Below are positions 7,353-14,981 of a DNA stretch of 42,269 bases, one piece after another (position 1 is the first letter of the stretch; the number at the start of each line of letters is the position of its first letter). The stretch comes from Cryobacterium sp. Lineage in GTDB: Bacteria; Actinomycetota; Actinomycetes; Actinomycetales; Microbacteriaceae. The stretch covers positions 1 through 42,269 of the forward strand of contig NZ_JAJAYI010000015.1 of NCBI RefSeq assembly GCF_026786305.1, written 5' to 3'. Made by a program: the position numbers and the translations under genes. The notes under the pieces were generated by a model. That model had not been told where the DNA came from. It did no database searches and worked only from the letters and a program-made list of their open reading frames with translations.

Positions 7353-10300
7353 ACGCGCTCTGCGCCGCATTGAGGTGGTGCAGGGCGCCACCGGCGCGCG
7401 ATGATGATCGCTGCACCGACGAATGCGCGGCGAGTTCGGCCGCGTAGGCGGCCGCGCTTTCTGCTTCCTCCGCGGCGGCGCGTTCAACGGCGTGCCGCTC
7501 CTTCACCTGGCGGGCCACATCGAACAGGTTCCACAGGTTCTCCCCGGTCACCGAAACGCCCCGGGCACCCGAGCGCCGGGTGCGACCGCGCACGAGCATG
7601 TAGTTGGTCTGAAACACCTGCCCGCCCACGCGCTCCTGCGCGTCGTGAAAGAACACGACGTTCGCGACCGGGCCGGTGCCGTCGTCGAGGCTGATGAACA
7701 CCACCCGCCGGCCGCCGCGCATCGGCGGCGTGTTCGTGGCCCGTCGCACCCCGGCGAGCAGCACCTCGGTTCCACCGGGCAGGTTGCCGAGCTCGCTCGC
7801 CGGGGTCACCCCCAACTCCTTGAACAGGGCGTGAAAGCGCGTCATCTGGTGGGTCCCGACGGCGAGGTTCAGATCGAGTAATTCCAGATCGGTCTGGGTG
7901 CGGCCGCGTAGCTCGAGTGAGGTGATGGCGCCCGCGCGATCACCGGAATACCGCGGCACCGGAAGCTCCACCTCGAACGCGAGTTGGTCGGCGCGAATCA
8001 CCACGGCCGTGCCGCGCAGCGACTGAATGTGCGCGAGCAGTTCGTGCCGCCGGGTGCGGTCGTAGCCGATGAACGTGTCGAGGGCGCCCACTCGGGCGAG
8101 CGCCTCGAAGGTGCGCCTTCGGGGGTGCACCCGGTCACGAAAGTCCTGCAGCGACCCAAACGGCTGGTGCCGGGCAATGCGCGCCCGCTCCGTCTCCGTG
8201 CTGCCAACCAGTTCGGGCAGCGCCAAACGGATGCCCTGGCTCCCGTCGGCGAGGTCTTCCACCCGATAATCCAGCGCGCTGGACTGCACGTCGAGGGGGA
8301 GTACCGGCACCCCGAGCACCCGGGCTTCGGCGACGATGAGGTCTTTCGGCCACATGCCCGGGTCGTGGGTGAGCAGTCCGGCCAGAAAGGCGGCCGGATG
8401 GTGGGTTTTCAGCCAGGCGGACTGGTAGGTGGGCAGCGCGAAGGCGGCGCCGTGCGCCTTGGCGAAGCCGAAGCTGCCAAAGCCCGCCAACACCGTCCAG
8501 ATCTGGTCGATGACCTTCACGCTGAAGCCGCGGGCGAGCGCCCGTTCGCGCAGGTACTCCTCGATCTGGGGGAGTTGCTCTGGCTTACCCAGGTGCCGGC
8601 GAAAGACATCCGCTTTTCCGAGGCCGCAGCCGGTGAGTTCGTCGAACAGTCGCATGACCTGTTCGTGAAAAATGACGACGCCGTTGGTTTCGCGCAGGAT
8701 CGGTTCGAACCGGGGGTGAATGTAGTCGGGGGCGACCTCGCCGTGCCGAGCCTGCAAATATTTGAGCGGCATGTTGTTTTTCATCGGGCCGGGTCGAAAC
8801 AGTGAGATCTCGACCGTGAGGTCGTTGAAGACCTCCGGTTGCAGCTTGCCGACGAGCTCCATCTGGCCGGGTGATTCGATCTGAAAGATGCCCAGGGTGC
8901 GGGTGGAGCGAATGAGCTCGAACGTTTTCGGGTCATCGAGTGGCACCTGGTCGAGGTCGATGCTCTCGCCGGTGAGCCGGTGGTGCTCTTCAACGGCGTG
9001 GGCCATCGCCGACTGCATGCGCACGCCGAGAATGTCGAGTTTGATGAGTCCCATCGGGTCCATGTCGTGCTTGTCGTACTGCGACATCGGCAGGCCCATG
9101 CCGCTCGCCTGCACCGGCGTGCGGTCGAGCAGGCTCGCGTCGGAGAGAATAACGCCGCAGGGGTGCACCGAGATGTGCCGGGGGAGCCGGTCGAGCCTGG
9201 CGGTGAGGTCGACCAGCAGATCGAGCTGCTGCGACTCGCGCACCTCGGTAGCGAGGGCCTCGAGTTCGGGCTTCTCCTCGAGGGCGCGACGAAAGTCGCG
9301 GGCGTTGAACCGCCACATCTGCTTGGCGATCACGTTGATCTGGGCGTCGGGCAGACCGAGGGCGAGGCCGGCGTCGCGCACGGCACCGCGGCCCCGGTAG
9401 GCGTTGGTCATCGACATGAGCGAGACCCGGTCGCTGCCGAAGGCACGAAAGACCTCGCGGTAGATGTCGTGCCGCCTGGCCGACTCCACGTCGATGTCGA
9501 TATCGGGCAGCGTCTGGCGTTCGGGGGAGAGAAAGCGTTCCCAGAGCAGCCCGTTCGCGATGGGTTCGACCGAGGAGGTGCGCAGCGCATAGTTGAGCAC
9601 CGAGCCGACCCCCGAACCGCGCGCCTGAATGCGAATTCCCATGCCGCGAATAATGTCGGCCACGCGGGACACCGTGAGAAAGTAGCTGGCAAAGCCGAGG
9701 TGTTCGACCGTTTTCATCTCGTGGGCGAGCTGGGCGTGGGCGGCTTCGACCGCGCGCGAGCCGCTCGCGGAGTACAGATCGGCGATGCCGCTGCGAGCGC
9801 GCCGCCACAGTTCGGTGACCGGGTCGCCGGTGACCCCAATGATGCGTGCCTCCGGCATGCGGGGGCGGCCCAGCCCAATATCGAGGATCGGGTCGAGAGC
9901 GCAGCGGTCGGCGAGTTGCTCGGTGTCACGCAGCAGCCGTTCGAGGGCACCCGCGTCGTGCAGGCCGGCGTCGACGACCATGCGGGCCACCTGGCGCATC
10001 GCTCCGGCCGGTTTGAGCCAGGCCTGGCCGTTGGTTTGGGGGGTCTCGATTTCGGCGAGCGGCAGCAGATAGCGTGCAGCGTCGGCGAGGTCGGCCGTGA
10101 CGGCCTCTTCGGGGGTGCCGTACCGTACGGCATTGCTGAGCACTGCGGGCAGCCCGGCGTTTTCGGCGAGGGCGAGCATGCGCGTGGCCGGGGTCACACT
10201 GCCGACGGTGCCGCTTTCGGCGAGGTGACAGACGATTTCGAGTACGACGGCGTCGGCGGGCAGGGCGCGTTGCCAGTGGGTGAGCCGTGCCGCGGCATCC

Positions 10301-10806
10301 GTATTGTCACGCCTGCCGATCGCGAGACCGACGTCGGAGTCAGGGCCGAGCAGCACGGTGAGCGAGGAGAGCCCAGCCAGGTCGGCCAGCCGGGCGCGCG
10401 AAATGCTCGGCCCGGCGCTCGTGCTGTGGCCGGCAGCGGATGCCCTCGCCTCGCGCAGCAGACCGCTGCCACCGTCGTGGGCGGCACTGACCGCGCGGCA
10501 GAGCGCGGCGTAGCCGCGACCGGTGGTGTTGCCGTGGGCGAGCACGACCACCCGGCCGAGCGGACGATGCTCCTGGTCATGCACGGCAAGTTCGGCGCCG
10601 AGCCCGGGGCGGATGCCCGCGGCGGCGCAGGCGCGCACGTGCTTGACGGCGCCGTAGAGTCCGTCACGGTCGGTGACGGCCAGAAAGCTCGCGCCCTGCG
10701 CGGCCGCCTGCTCGGCCAGGGCTTCGGGGAGCGTCACCCCATAGTGGGTCGAGTAGGCGCTCGCGACGTGCAGGTGCGCGAAGTCCATCCCCGGTGCACT
10801 GGTCAT
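7351..10806 (-). CDS. dnaE2: Error-prone DNA polymerase III alpha subunit, DnaE2 type
   Basis: 1151 residues from ATG 10806. DnaE2 polymerases act in damage-tolerant, mutagenic synthesis. The N-terminal PHP domain begins with HLHVASAYSTHYG (His11, His13), followed by FLAVTDRDGLYGAV. The C-family polymerase palm carries LPDIDIDVE at about residue 435, containing the two catalytic Asp, and a third acidic site in IKLDILG. An OB-fold type region follows (about 1000-1090, VLLAGVRRATNTPP), and then a short Ala/Glu-rich tail. There is no C-terminal tau-binding extension of the replicative DnaE1 type, in line with DnaE2. The ATG overlaps the TGA of the upstream DUF6504 gene (ATGA), so translation is coupled. 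The frame stays open upstream of 10806, but that part overlaps the DUF6504 gene. No imuA or imuB is adjacent. Confidence 0.88.
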   Translation of the reverse strand: MTSAPGMDFAHLHVASAYSTHYGVTLPEALAEQAAAQGASFLAVTDRDGLYGAVKHVRACAAAGIRPGLGAELAVHDQEHRPLGRVVVLAHGNTTGRGYAALCRAVSAAHDGGSGLLREARASAAGHSTSAGPSISRARLADLAGLSSLTVLLGPDSDVGLAIGRRDNTDAAARLTHWQRALPADAVVLEIVCHLAESGTVGSVTPATRMLALAENAGLPAVLSNAVRYGTPEEAVTADLADAARYLLPLAEIETPQTNGQAWLKPAGAMRQVARMVVDAGLHDAGALERLLRDTEQLADRCALDPILDIGLGRPRMPEARIIGVTGDPVTELWRRARSGIADLYSASGSRAVEAAHAQLAHEMKTVEHLGFASYFLTVSRVADIIRGMGIRIQARGSGVGSVLNYALRTSSVEPIANGLLWERFLSPERQTLPDIDIDVESARRHDIYREVFRAFGSDRVSLMSMTNAYRGRGAVRDAGLALGLPDAQINVIAKQMWRFNARDFRRALEEKPELEALATEVRESQQLDLLVDLTARLDRLPRHISVHPCGVILSDASLLDRTPVQASGMGLPMSQYDKHDMDPMGLIKLDILGVRMQSAMAHAVEEHHRLTGESIDLDQVPLDDPKTFELIRSTRTLGIFQIESPGQMELVGKLQPEVFNDLTVEISLFRPGPMKNNMPLKYLQARHGEVAPDYIHPRFEPILRETNGVVIFHEQVMRLFDELTGCGLGKADVFRRHLGKPEQLPQIEEYLRERALARGFSVKVIDQIWTVLAGFGSFGFAKAHGAAFALPTYQSAWLKTHHPAAFLAGLLTHDPGMWPKDLIVAEARVLGVPVLPLDVQSSALDYRVEDLADGSQGIRLALPELVGSTETERARIARHQPFGSLQDFRDRVHPRRRTFEALARVGALDTFIGYDRTRRHELLAHIQSLRGTAVVIRADQLAFEVELPVPRYSGDRAGAITSLELRGRTQTDLELLDLNLAVGTHQMTRFHALFKELGVTPASELGNLPGGTEVLLAGVRRATNTPPMRGGRRVVFISLDDGTGPVANVVFFHDAQERVGGQVFQTNYMLVRGRTRRSGARGVSVTGENLWNLFDVARQVKERHAVERAAAEEAESAAAYAAELAAHSSVQRSSSRAGGALHHLNAAQSA

Positions 10807-11075
10807 CCCCAGTCCAGTGCTAACACCCAGGACCCGTCCGCGCCGCGGCGCAGGTCGTAACGGTGCTGTTCTTCGCCGCCGCGGCTGGCGTCGAGTCGCC
10901 ACAGCTCGGTGTCGATGCGGGTGGGGGTTCCCTCGTCTTCCCACCAGCGGGTGCGTTTGAACACGGCCTGCGGTTGCCCGATCACGGTGTGTTCGAACCG
11001 GTTCCAGATGAACGCGCGCGGGTCGCCGTCGGCAGAGAGCTCAACGTCAACCGGTGCGTCAATGATGTGGGGCAA
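10803..11075 (-). CDS. DUF6504 family protein, co-transcribed with dnaE2
   Basis: About 90 residues beginning MPHIIDAPVDVELSADGDP. The preferred start is TTG 11075, because AGGGAG lies about six bases upstream and the family usually starts with a short 'IDEP' segment; a GTG at 11120 would add 15 residues. The core has the aromatic motif FKRTRWWEDEGTP and ends with a beta strand SWVLALDWG. Small proteins of this type are encoded beside translesion polymerase genes (DnaE2, ImuB/Y-family) in Actinobacteria; the biochemical role is unknown. The TGA overlaps the dnaE2 ATG by four bases. Expression probably comes from the damage-type promoter at 11242-11264. Confidence 0.75.
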   Translation of the reverse strand: MPHIIDAPVDVELSADGDPRAFIWNRFEHTVIGQPQAVFKRTRWWEDEGTPTRIDTELWRLDASRGGEEQHRYDLRRGADGSWVLALDWG

Positions 11076-11217
11076 GGCGGGCTCCCTGGTGGCGAGAAGG
11101 GCGGGTCGTGCGGCGAACACGAGTTGGTTGTTGATGATGCTGATGAAAATGCTGATGAACGAAGAAGAAAGAACTCACCTAAAAAGTTCGAACATAATAT
11201 TTTGTAGGTCGAAATTT

Positions 11218-11235
11218 ATAGAATACATCTTCTAT
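11218..11235. repeat. Perfect inverted repeat near the predicted start of dnaE2-operon transcription
   Basis: ATAGAA-TACATC-TTCTAT is a perfect 6-bp inverted repeat with a six-base spacer. It lies just downstream of the predicted -10 (minus strand 11247-11242), where transcription would begin. It does not match the actinobacterial LexA box. It could be an operator or a 5'-UTR hairpin. The surrounding 11130-11250 is conspicuously AT-rich. Confidence 0.35.
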
Positions 11236-11241
11236 ATGAAA

Positions 11242-11264
11242 AGTGTATGTCAAGCCACCGACAT
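11242..11264 (-). promoter_or_regulatory. PafBC/RecA-NDp-type DNA-damage promoter of the DUF6504-dnaE2 operon
   Basis: Read on the minus strand, the sequence is ATGTCGGTG, then eight bases (GCTTGACA), then TACACT. The published motif for LexA-independent, damage-inducible mycobacterial promoters is TTGTCRGTG-N8-TAnnnT. The match is complete except for the first base, with exact spacing. It faces the DUF6504-dnaE2 operon, whose first start codon is about 160 bases downstream. The promoter class was originally described for recA and other repair genes and is activated by PafBC. I infer that the operon is induced by DNA damage through that route. Confidence 0.65.
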
Positions 11265-11320
11265 ACGCCATGGGTGAATGCCCCAGACCCGGCTGGAGGC
11301 CTGCGACCTACGATGGACAA

Positions 11321-11413
11321 ATGAGTGCACGCACCGATACAGCACTGCCCGATACAGCACTGCCCGATACAGCACTGCCAGCACCGCGCAGATCACCCGG
11401 CCGGGCGCAATGA
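11321..11413 (+). CDS. Possible 30-codon leader ORF overlapping glxK
   Basis: ATG 11321 opens a frame of 30 codons whose TGA overlaps the glycerate kinase ATG as ATGA. The product would contain three perfect copies of Asp-Thr-Ala-Leu-Pro (residues about 6-20) and a basic end (RRSPGRAQ). The overlap suggests translational coupling, but the sequence is mostly a tandem repeat and there is no strong Shine-Dalgarno. It may be a leader peptide or a chance frame. Confidence 0.3.
   Translation: MSARTDTALPDTALPDTALPAPRRSPGRAQ
11335..11379 (+). repeat. Three perfect copies of a 15-bp tandem repeat upstream of glxK
   Basis: The unit CGATACAGCACTGCC occurs at 11335-11349, 11350-11364 and 11365-11379. 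The unit length is a multiple of three, so both overlapping frames are preserved. The array lies 31 bases upstream of the glycerate kinase start and may vary in copy number. Confidence 0.95.
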
Positions 11414-12582
11414 ACGCACAAACGGCGCTGAAGCCGCTGACAATAGTCATCGCGCCGGATTCGTTCAAGGGAAGCCTCAGCGCCGCTGAAGCTACCGCCG
11501 CCATGGCTCATGGAGCCCGCGACGCCAGCCTCGCGCTCGGCCGGCCCGACGCCCACCTCACGCTGTGCCCAATGGCCGACGGCGGGGAGGGAACGCTTGC
11601 TGCCATCGCCGCCGTCTGGGGCGTCGAACCCCGCACCATGCTCACCGTCGACGCGCTCGGGCGCAGCCGCCAGGCTCGCTACGCCAGCTCTGCCGACGGT
11701 CGCACCGGGCTCATCGAAGCGGCCGAATCCAACGGACTTCCCCTCGTCGCCGATGTTCCGCCCCAGCCCCAGCGTGCCGACAGCTTTGGGGTCGGCCTAC
11801 TGGCCCGGGAGCTGCTTGACCAGCACGTCGACGAAATTTTGCTCTGTGTCGGTGGCTCCGCCAGCACCGACGGCGGAACCGGCCTGCTCGCCGGGCTCGG
11901 CGTGCGTTTTCTTGACTCTGCCGGGGTGAAGATTGCTCCCGGCGGGGCCGGCCTGGCCCACCTCGCGTCCATCGACCTGACGGGGCTGCACCCGCGCGCC
12001 CGCGCGGTACGCTGGCGGGTCGCGGTCGACGTGAACAACCCGCTCTGCGGGCCCACCGGTGCCGCAGCCGTGTTCGGACCGCAAAAGGGCGCGCAGCCGA
12101 CCGATGTCGCCCAGCTCGACGCCGGCCTGGCCCACCTGGCCGCGATCGTGCTCGGTGAAACCGGCGAGAACATGCGCGACCGACCCGGTGCCGGAGCGGC
12201 CGGCGGTATGCCGGCCACTCTTGTGCCGTTGCTGCACGCCGAGCTGGTTCCCGGCTCCACCCTGGTAGCGGATGCCGTGGGCCTCGCCCACAGAATGGCC
12301 TCCGCTGCTCTCGTGCTCACCGGTGAAGGCAGCTTCGACTCCCAATCCCTCGGCGGCAAGGTGGTCGTGGCCGTCGCACGTCTGGCCCCGGCAGGATGCC
12401 CGGTCGTCGTTATCGCCGGGCGTGTGGCCTTGTCGCCGGCCGACACCGCGGCATCCGGTGTCACCGCCGCCTTCTCAATCGCCGGGGGTCCGGCGACCCT
12501 CGACGACCTGCAGAAACACGCCGCCGAACGCGTGCGTGAGACCACCGCGCACGCCGTCGCCCTCTTTCTCCGCTCCCGCTAG
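11410..12582 (+). CDS. glxK: Glycerate kinase, GarK/GlxK family
   Basis: 390 residues from ATG 11410, the normal length for the family. It phosphorylates D-glycerate with ATP in the cytosol, feeding glyoxylate or glycerate into glycolysis. The family signature IAPDSFKGSLSA is near residue 14, followed by PMADGGEGTL and the GGSASTDGGTG loop; the C-terminal part has LVLTGEGSFDSQSLGGK. The frame continues upstream to 11278, but that extension is the Tyr-Ser-Thr-Ala-Arg reading of the 15-bp repeats and is not part of the family, so I start at 11410. The gene stands alone between the dnaE2 operon (divergent) and phoX. No glyoxylate carboligase or reductase gene is in the window, so the pathway is inferred from the family. 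Confidence 0.9.
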   Translation: MNAQTALKPLTIVIAPDSFKGSLSAAEATAAMAHGARDASLALGRPDAHLTLCPMADGGEGTLAAIAAVWGVEPRTMLTVDALGRSRQARYASSADGRTGLIEAAESNGLPLVADVPPQPQRADSFGVGLLARELLDQHVDEILLCVGGSASTDGGTGLLAGLGVRFLDSAGVKIAPGGAGLAHLASIDLTGLHPRARAVRWRVAVDVNNPLCGPTGAAAVFGPQKGAQPTDVAQLDAGLAHLAAIVLGETGENMRDRPGAGAAGGMPATLVPLLHAELVPGSTLVADAVGLAHRMASAALVLTGEGSFDSQSLGGKVVVAVARLAPAGCPVVVIAGRVALSPADTAASGVTAAFSIAGGPATLDDLQKHAAERVRETTAHAVALFLRSR

Positions 12583-12606
12583 GTTGCTCGCCCGGCCGCA
12601 CCGAGC

Positions 12607-12628
12607 GTTCATGTTCGGTTCACCCACG
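12607..12628 (+). promoter_or_regulatory. PHO box (PhoP-binding direct repeat) upstream of phoX
   Basis: Two adjacent 11-bp units, GTTCATGTTCG (12607-12617) and GTTCACCCACG (12618-12628). The second fits the Streptomyces PHO box unit G(G/T)TCAYYYR(G/C)G fully; the first keeps the GTTCA core and the CG end. The box lies 92 bases upstream of the phoX start. This predicts induction of phoX under phosphate starvation by a PhoR-PhoP system. Confidence 0.65.
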
Positions 12629-12720
12629 AGACACCGGGTGGACTTGAACCGGAGAGAAAACGGCGGGAGGGTGGGTCCATCCCCAGTTCGGGGCACACAT
12701 CGACCACGAGGAGCGCTCGC

Positions 12721-14826
12721 ATGCTGCGCAACGAATACACCGGCCCCCGCCAGCACGCCCCCACTCAGGGCCGGCCGTTACTGCCGTTGCTGCCCATGGA
12801 GGGACACACCCTCGGCAAGCGCAGCGCCGTCACCTGCCACCTCAAATGTGCGGATGCCTGCTTTCACCCGGTGCCCAACGAGAGTGCGAACGACTACTTT
12901 CGTGACATCGTCGGCGCGGCGCTGAGCCGCCGCTCCCTGCTCATGGGGGTGGGCGTTGGCGCTGCAGCAATCGTTCTCGGGTCCGGCCAGAGCGCTCCCG
13001 CGCTGGCCGCACCGAATGGCCCGGCCGGCGGCCTCGCTTTCACACCGATCGCCCCGGTTCCGGCCGCCGGCGACGAGTTGGTGGTGCCGACCGGATACTC
13101 GTGGAATCCCATCATCCGCTGGGGTGACCCGCTATTCGCCGCAACCGACACGTTCGATCCCGAGCACCAGACGGCCGCGTCGCAGGCCCTTCAGTTCGGC
13201 TACAACAACGACTACCTCGACATTCTCGAGGGCTCGGGCCGCAAGGGTCGCGAGGGCATCCTCGTCAGCAACCACGAGTACACCAACGAGGGCATCATGT
13301 TTGCGCCGGCCACGACACCGGCCGAAGCGGATGAGCAGCGTCGCGTCGCCATGATGGCCCACGGCATGTCCGTGGTTGCCCTCGAACGGACCGGCGCCGG
13401 CCAACCCTGGACCTACCGGGTGGGCGACCGGCTCAACCGCCGCATCACCGCGAGCACCCCGTTCACCGTCACCGGACCGGCCGCCGGTAGCGCCCTGCTG
13501 AAGACCAAGGCCGACCCTACCGGCCGGACCGTGCTCGGTACCCTCGGCAACTGCGCCGGCGGCACCACTCCCTGGGGCACGGTGCTCTCCGGTGAGGAGA
13601 ACTTCAACGGGTACTTCCGCACGACAGGCACCAGCGCAGCGGATGCCCGCTACGGCCTCGCCAACCGCCCGACCGGCCGCCTCTGGGAGCAGGTCGACGA
13701 CCGGTTCGACGCCACCGTGGCCGGTAATGAGAACGAGCCGAACCGGTTCGGCTGGATCGTGGAGATCGACCCGGAGACACCGAACGAGCCGCCGGTCAAG
13801 CACACAGCCCTCGGCCGGTTCAAACACGAGGGCGCCAACGTGATCGTCGGCAAGACCGGCCATGTGGCCGCCTACATGGGCGACGACGAGCGCTTCGACT
13901 ACCTCTACAAGTTCGTCTCCTATGACCGTTTCAACACGAAGAAGGGCTCGAAGGCTCGCAGCCACAACAAGACCCTGCTCACCCGGGGCTCGCTCTACGT
14001 GGCCCGCTTCACCGGCAACTCGCCGGCCGGCGAGATCACCGGCACCGGCCAGCTACCCGCCGACGGTCTCTTCGACGGCACCGGCCAGTGGGTGGCGCTC
14101 GTCATCGACGGTGTCTGCCAAGTGCCCGGCTTCAGCACCGATGATGCGCTCGTGAACACCCGACTGGTAGCGGATGCTGTCGGCGCCACCAAGATGGATC
14201 GCTGCGAAGACGTCCAGCCGAGTTCGGTGACCGGCAAGATCTATGTCGCCTGCACCAACAACACCGATCGTGGCCTGCCCGGCAAGCAGGGTGCCACCGA
14301 GCCCAACCCCCGGGTGGCCAACCGCGACGGCCACATCGTGGAGATCACCGAAACCGGCTCCGATGCGACCGCAGTGACGTTCGACTGGAACCTGCTGCTG
14401 GTCTGTGGTGACCCCAAGACGAATACGTCCACCTATTTTGCCGGCTTTCCGAGCGAGAAGGTGTCGCCCATCTCCTGCCCCGACAACCTGGCCTTCGACG
14501 CCGAGGGAAACCTGTGGATCTCCACCGACGGCGCACCGAGCACGATCGGCTTCTGCGACGGACTGTTCAAGGTTCCGCTCACCGGCCCCGAGCGCGGGCG
14601 GGTTCAGCAGTTCCTCTCCGTGCCGCGGCAGGCGGAGACCTGCGGGCCGGTCATCCGCTCCGAGCAATCGATGGTCTACGTTGCCGTGCAGCACCCGGGG
14701 GAGAACGGGAGCTGGTCGGCCCAGGCGAGCCGGTTCCCGGACTATGTTCCGCTGGGCGTCGCCGCCCCGGCTGGCGCGTGGGCCGGACCGCGGCCATCCG
14801 TCGTGCAGGTCTGGAAAATCCAGTAA
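12721..14826 (+). CDS. phoX: PhoX family (DUF839) secreted alkaline phosphatase
   Basis: 701 residues. PhoX enzymes are Ca/Fe-dependent phosphatases exported folded by the Tat system. A twin-arginine motif SRRSLLMG (Arg70-Arg71) precedes a hydrophobic stretch and an Ala-x-Ala type cleavage region (PALAAPNG near 100). The unusually long N-region before the signal (residues 1-68) holds three Cys (CHLKCADACFHP), as is common in actinobacterial members. The mature part shows DUF839 hallmarks such as GILVSNHEYTNEG, FKHEGANV and LSGEENFNGYF. The ATG has GAGGAG seven to eight bases upstream. The PHO box at 12607-12628 supports phosphate control. Confidence 0.9.
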   Translation: MLRNEYTGPRQHAPTQGRPLLPLLPMEGHTLGKRSAVTCHLKCADACFHPVPNESANDYFRDIVGAALSRRSLLMGVGVGAAAIVLGSGQSAPALAAPNGPAGGLAFTPIAPVPAAGDELVVPTGYSWNPIIRWGDPLFAATDTFDPEHQTAASQALQFGYNNDYLDILEGSGRKGREGILVSNHEYTNEGIMFAPATTPAEADEQRRVAMMAHGMSVVALERTGAGQPWTYRVGDRLNRRITASTPFTVTGPAAGSALLKTKADPTGRTVLGTLGNCAGGTTPWGTVLSGEENFNGYFRTTGTSAADARYGLANRPTGRLWEQVDDRFDATVAGNENEPNRFGWIVEIDPETPNEPPVKHTALGRFKHEGANVIVGKTGHVAAYMGDDERFDYLYKFVSYDRFNTKKGSKARSHNKTLLTRGSLYVARFTGNSPAGEITGTGQLPADGLFDGTGQWVALVIDGVCQVPGFSTDDALVNTRLVADAVGATKMDRCEDVQPSSVTGKIYVACTNNTDRGLPGKQGATEPNPRVANRDGHIVEITETGSDATAVTFDWNLLLVCGDPKTNTSTYFAGFPSEKVSPISCPDNLAFDAEGNLWISTDGAPSTIGFCDGLFKVPLTGPERGRVQQFLSVPRQAETCGPVIRSEQSMVYVAVQHPGENGSWSAQASRFPDYVPLGVAAPAGAWAGPRPSVVQVWKIQ

Positions 14827-14981
14827 CGGGCTGAATCGTATTGATGGCTGGGAATTGACTGATTGTAATTTCTGGGATCCGTGGTGGAGTGAAAGGGCTG
14901 CAGTCGTACTACGCAGCGTTCATCCACTGCGGGTCAGGTCGGTTTCGATCGTGCCCGCGAAGAAAATGAGGAGGGTAGTTC

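Noticed and set aside
8980-10860. 626-codon plus-strand frame opposite dnaE2
   Set aside because: Antisense to the conserved polymerase motifs, with a His/Gly/Val-rich composition typical of shadows.
11186-11235. LexA (SOS) box for dnaE2
   Set aside because: GTTCGAAC is present, but the four-base-spaced partner half-site of the actinobacterial box (TCGAAC-N4-GTTCGA) is not. The PafBC-type motif explains regulation better.
11245-11266. GTATGTC-N8-GACATAC inverted repeat as a separate operator
   Set aside because: It coincides with the two conserved parts of the damage promoter, so the symmetry is probably incidental.
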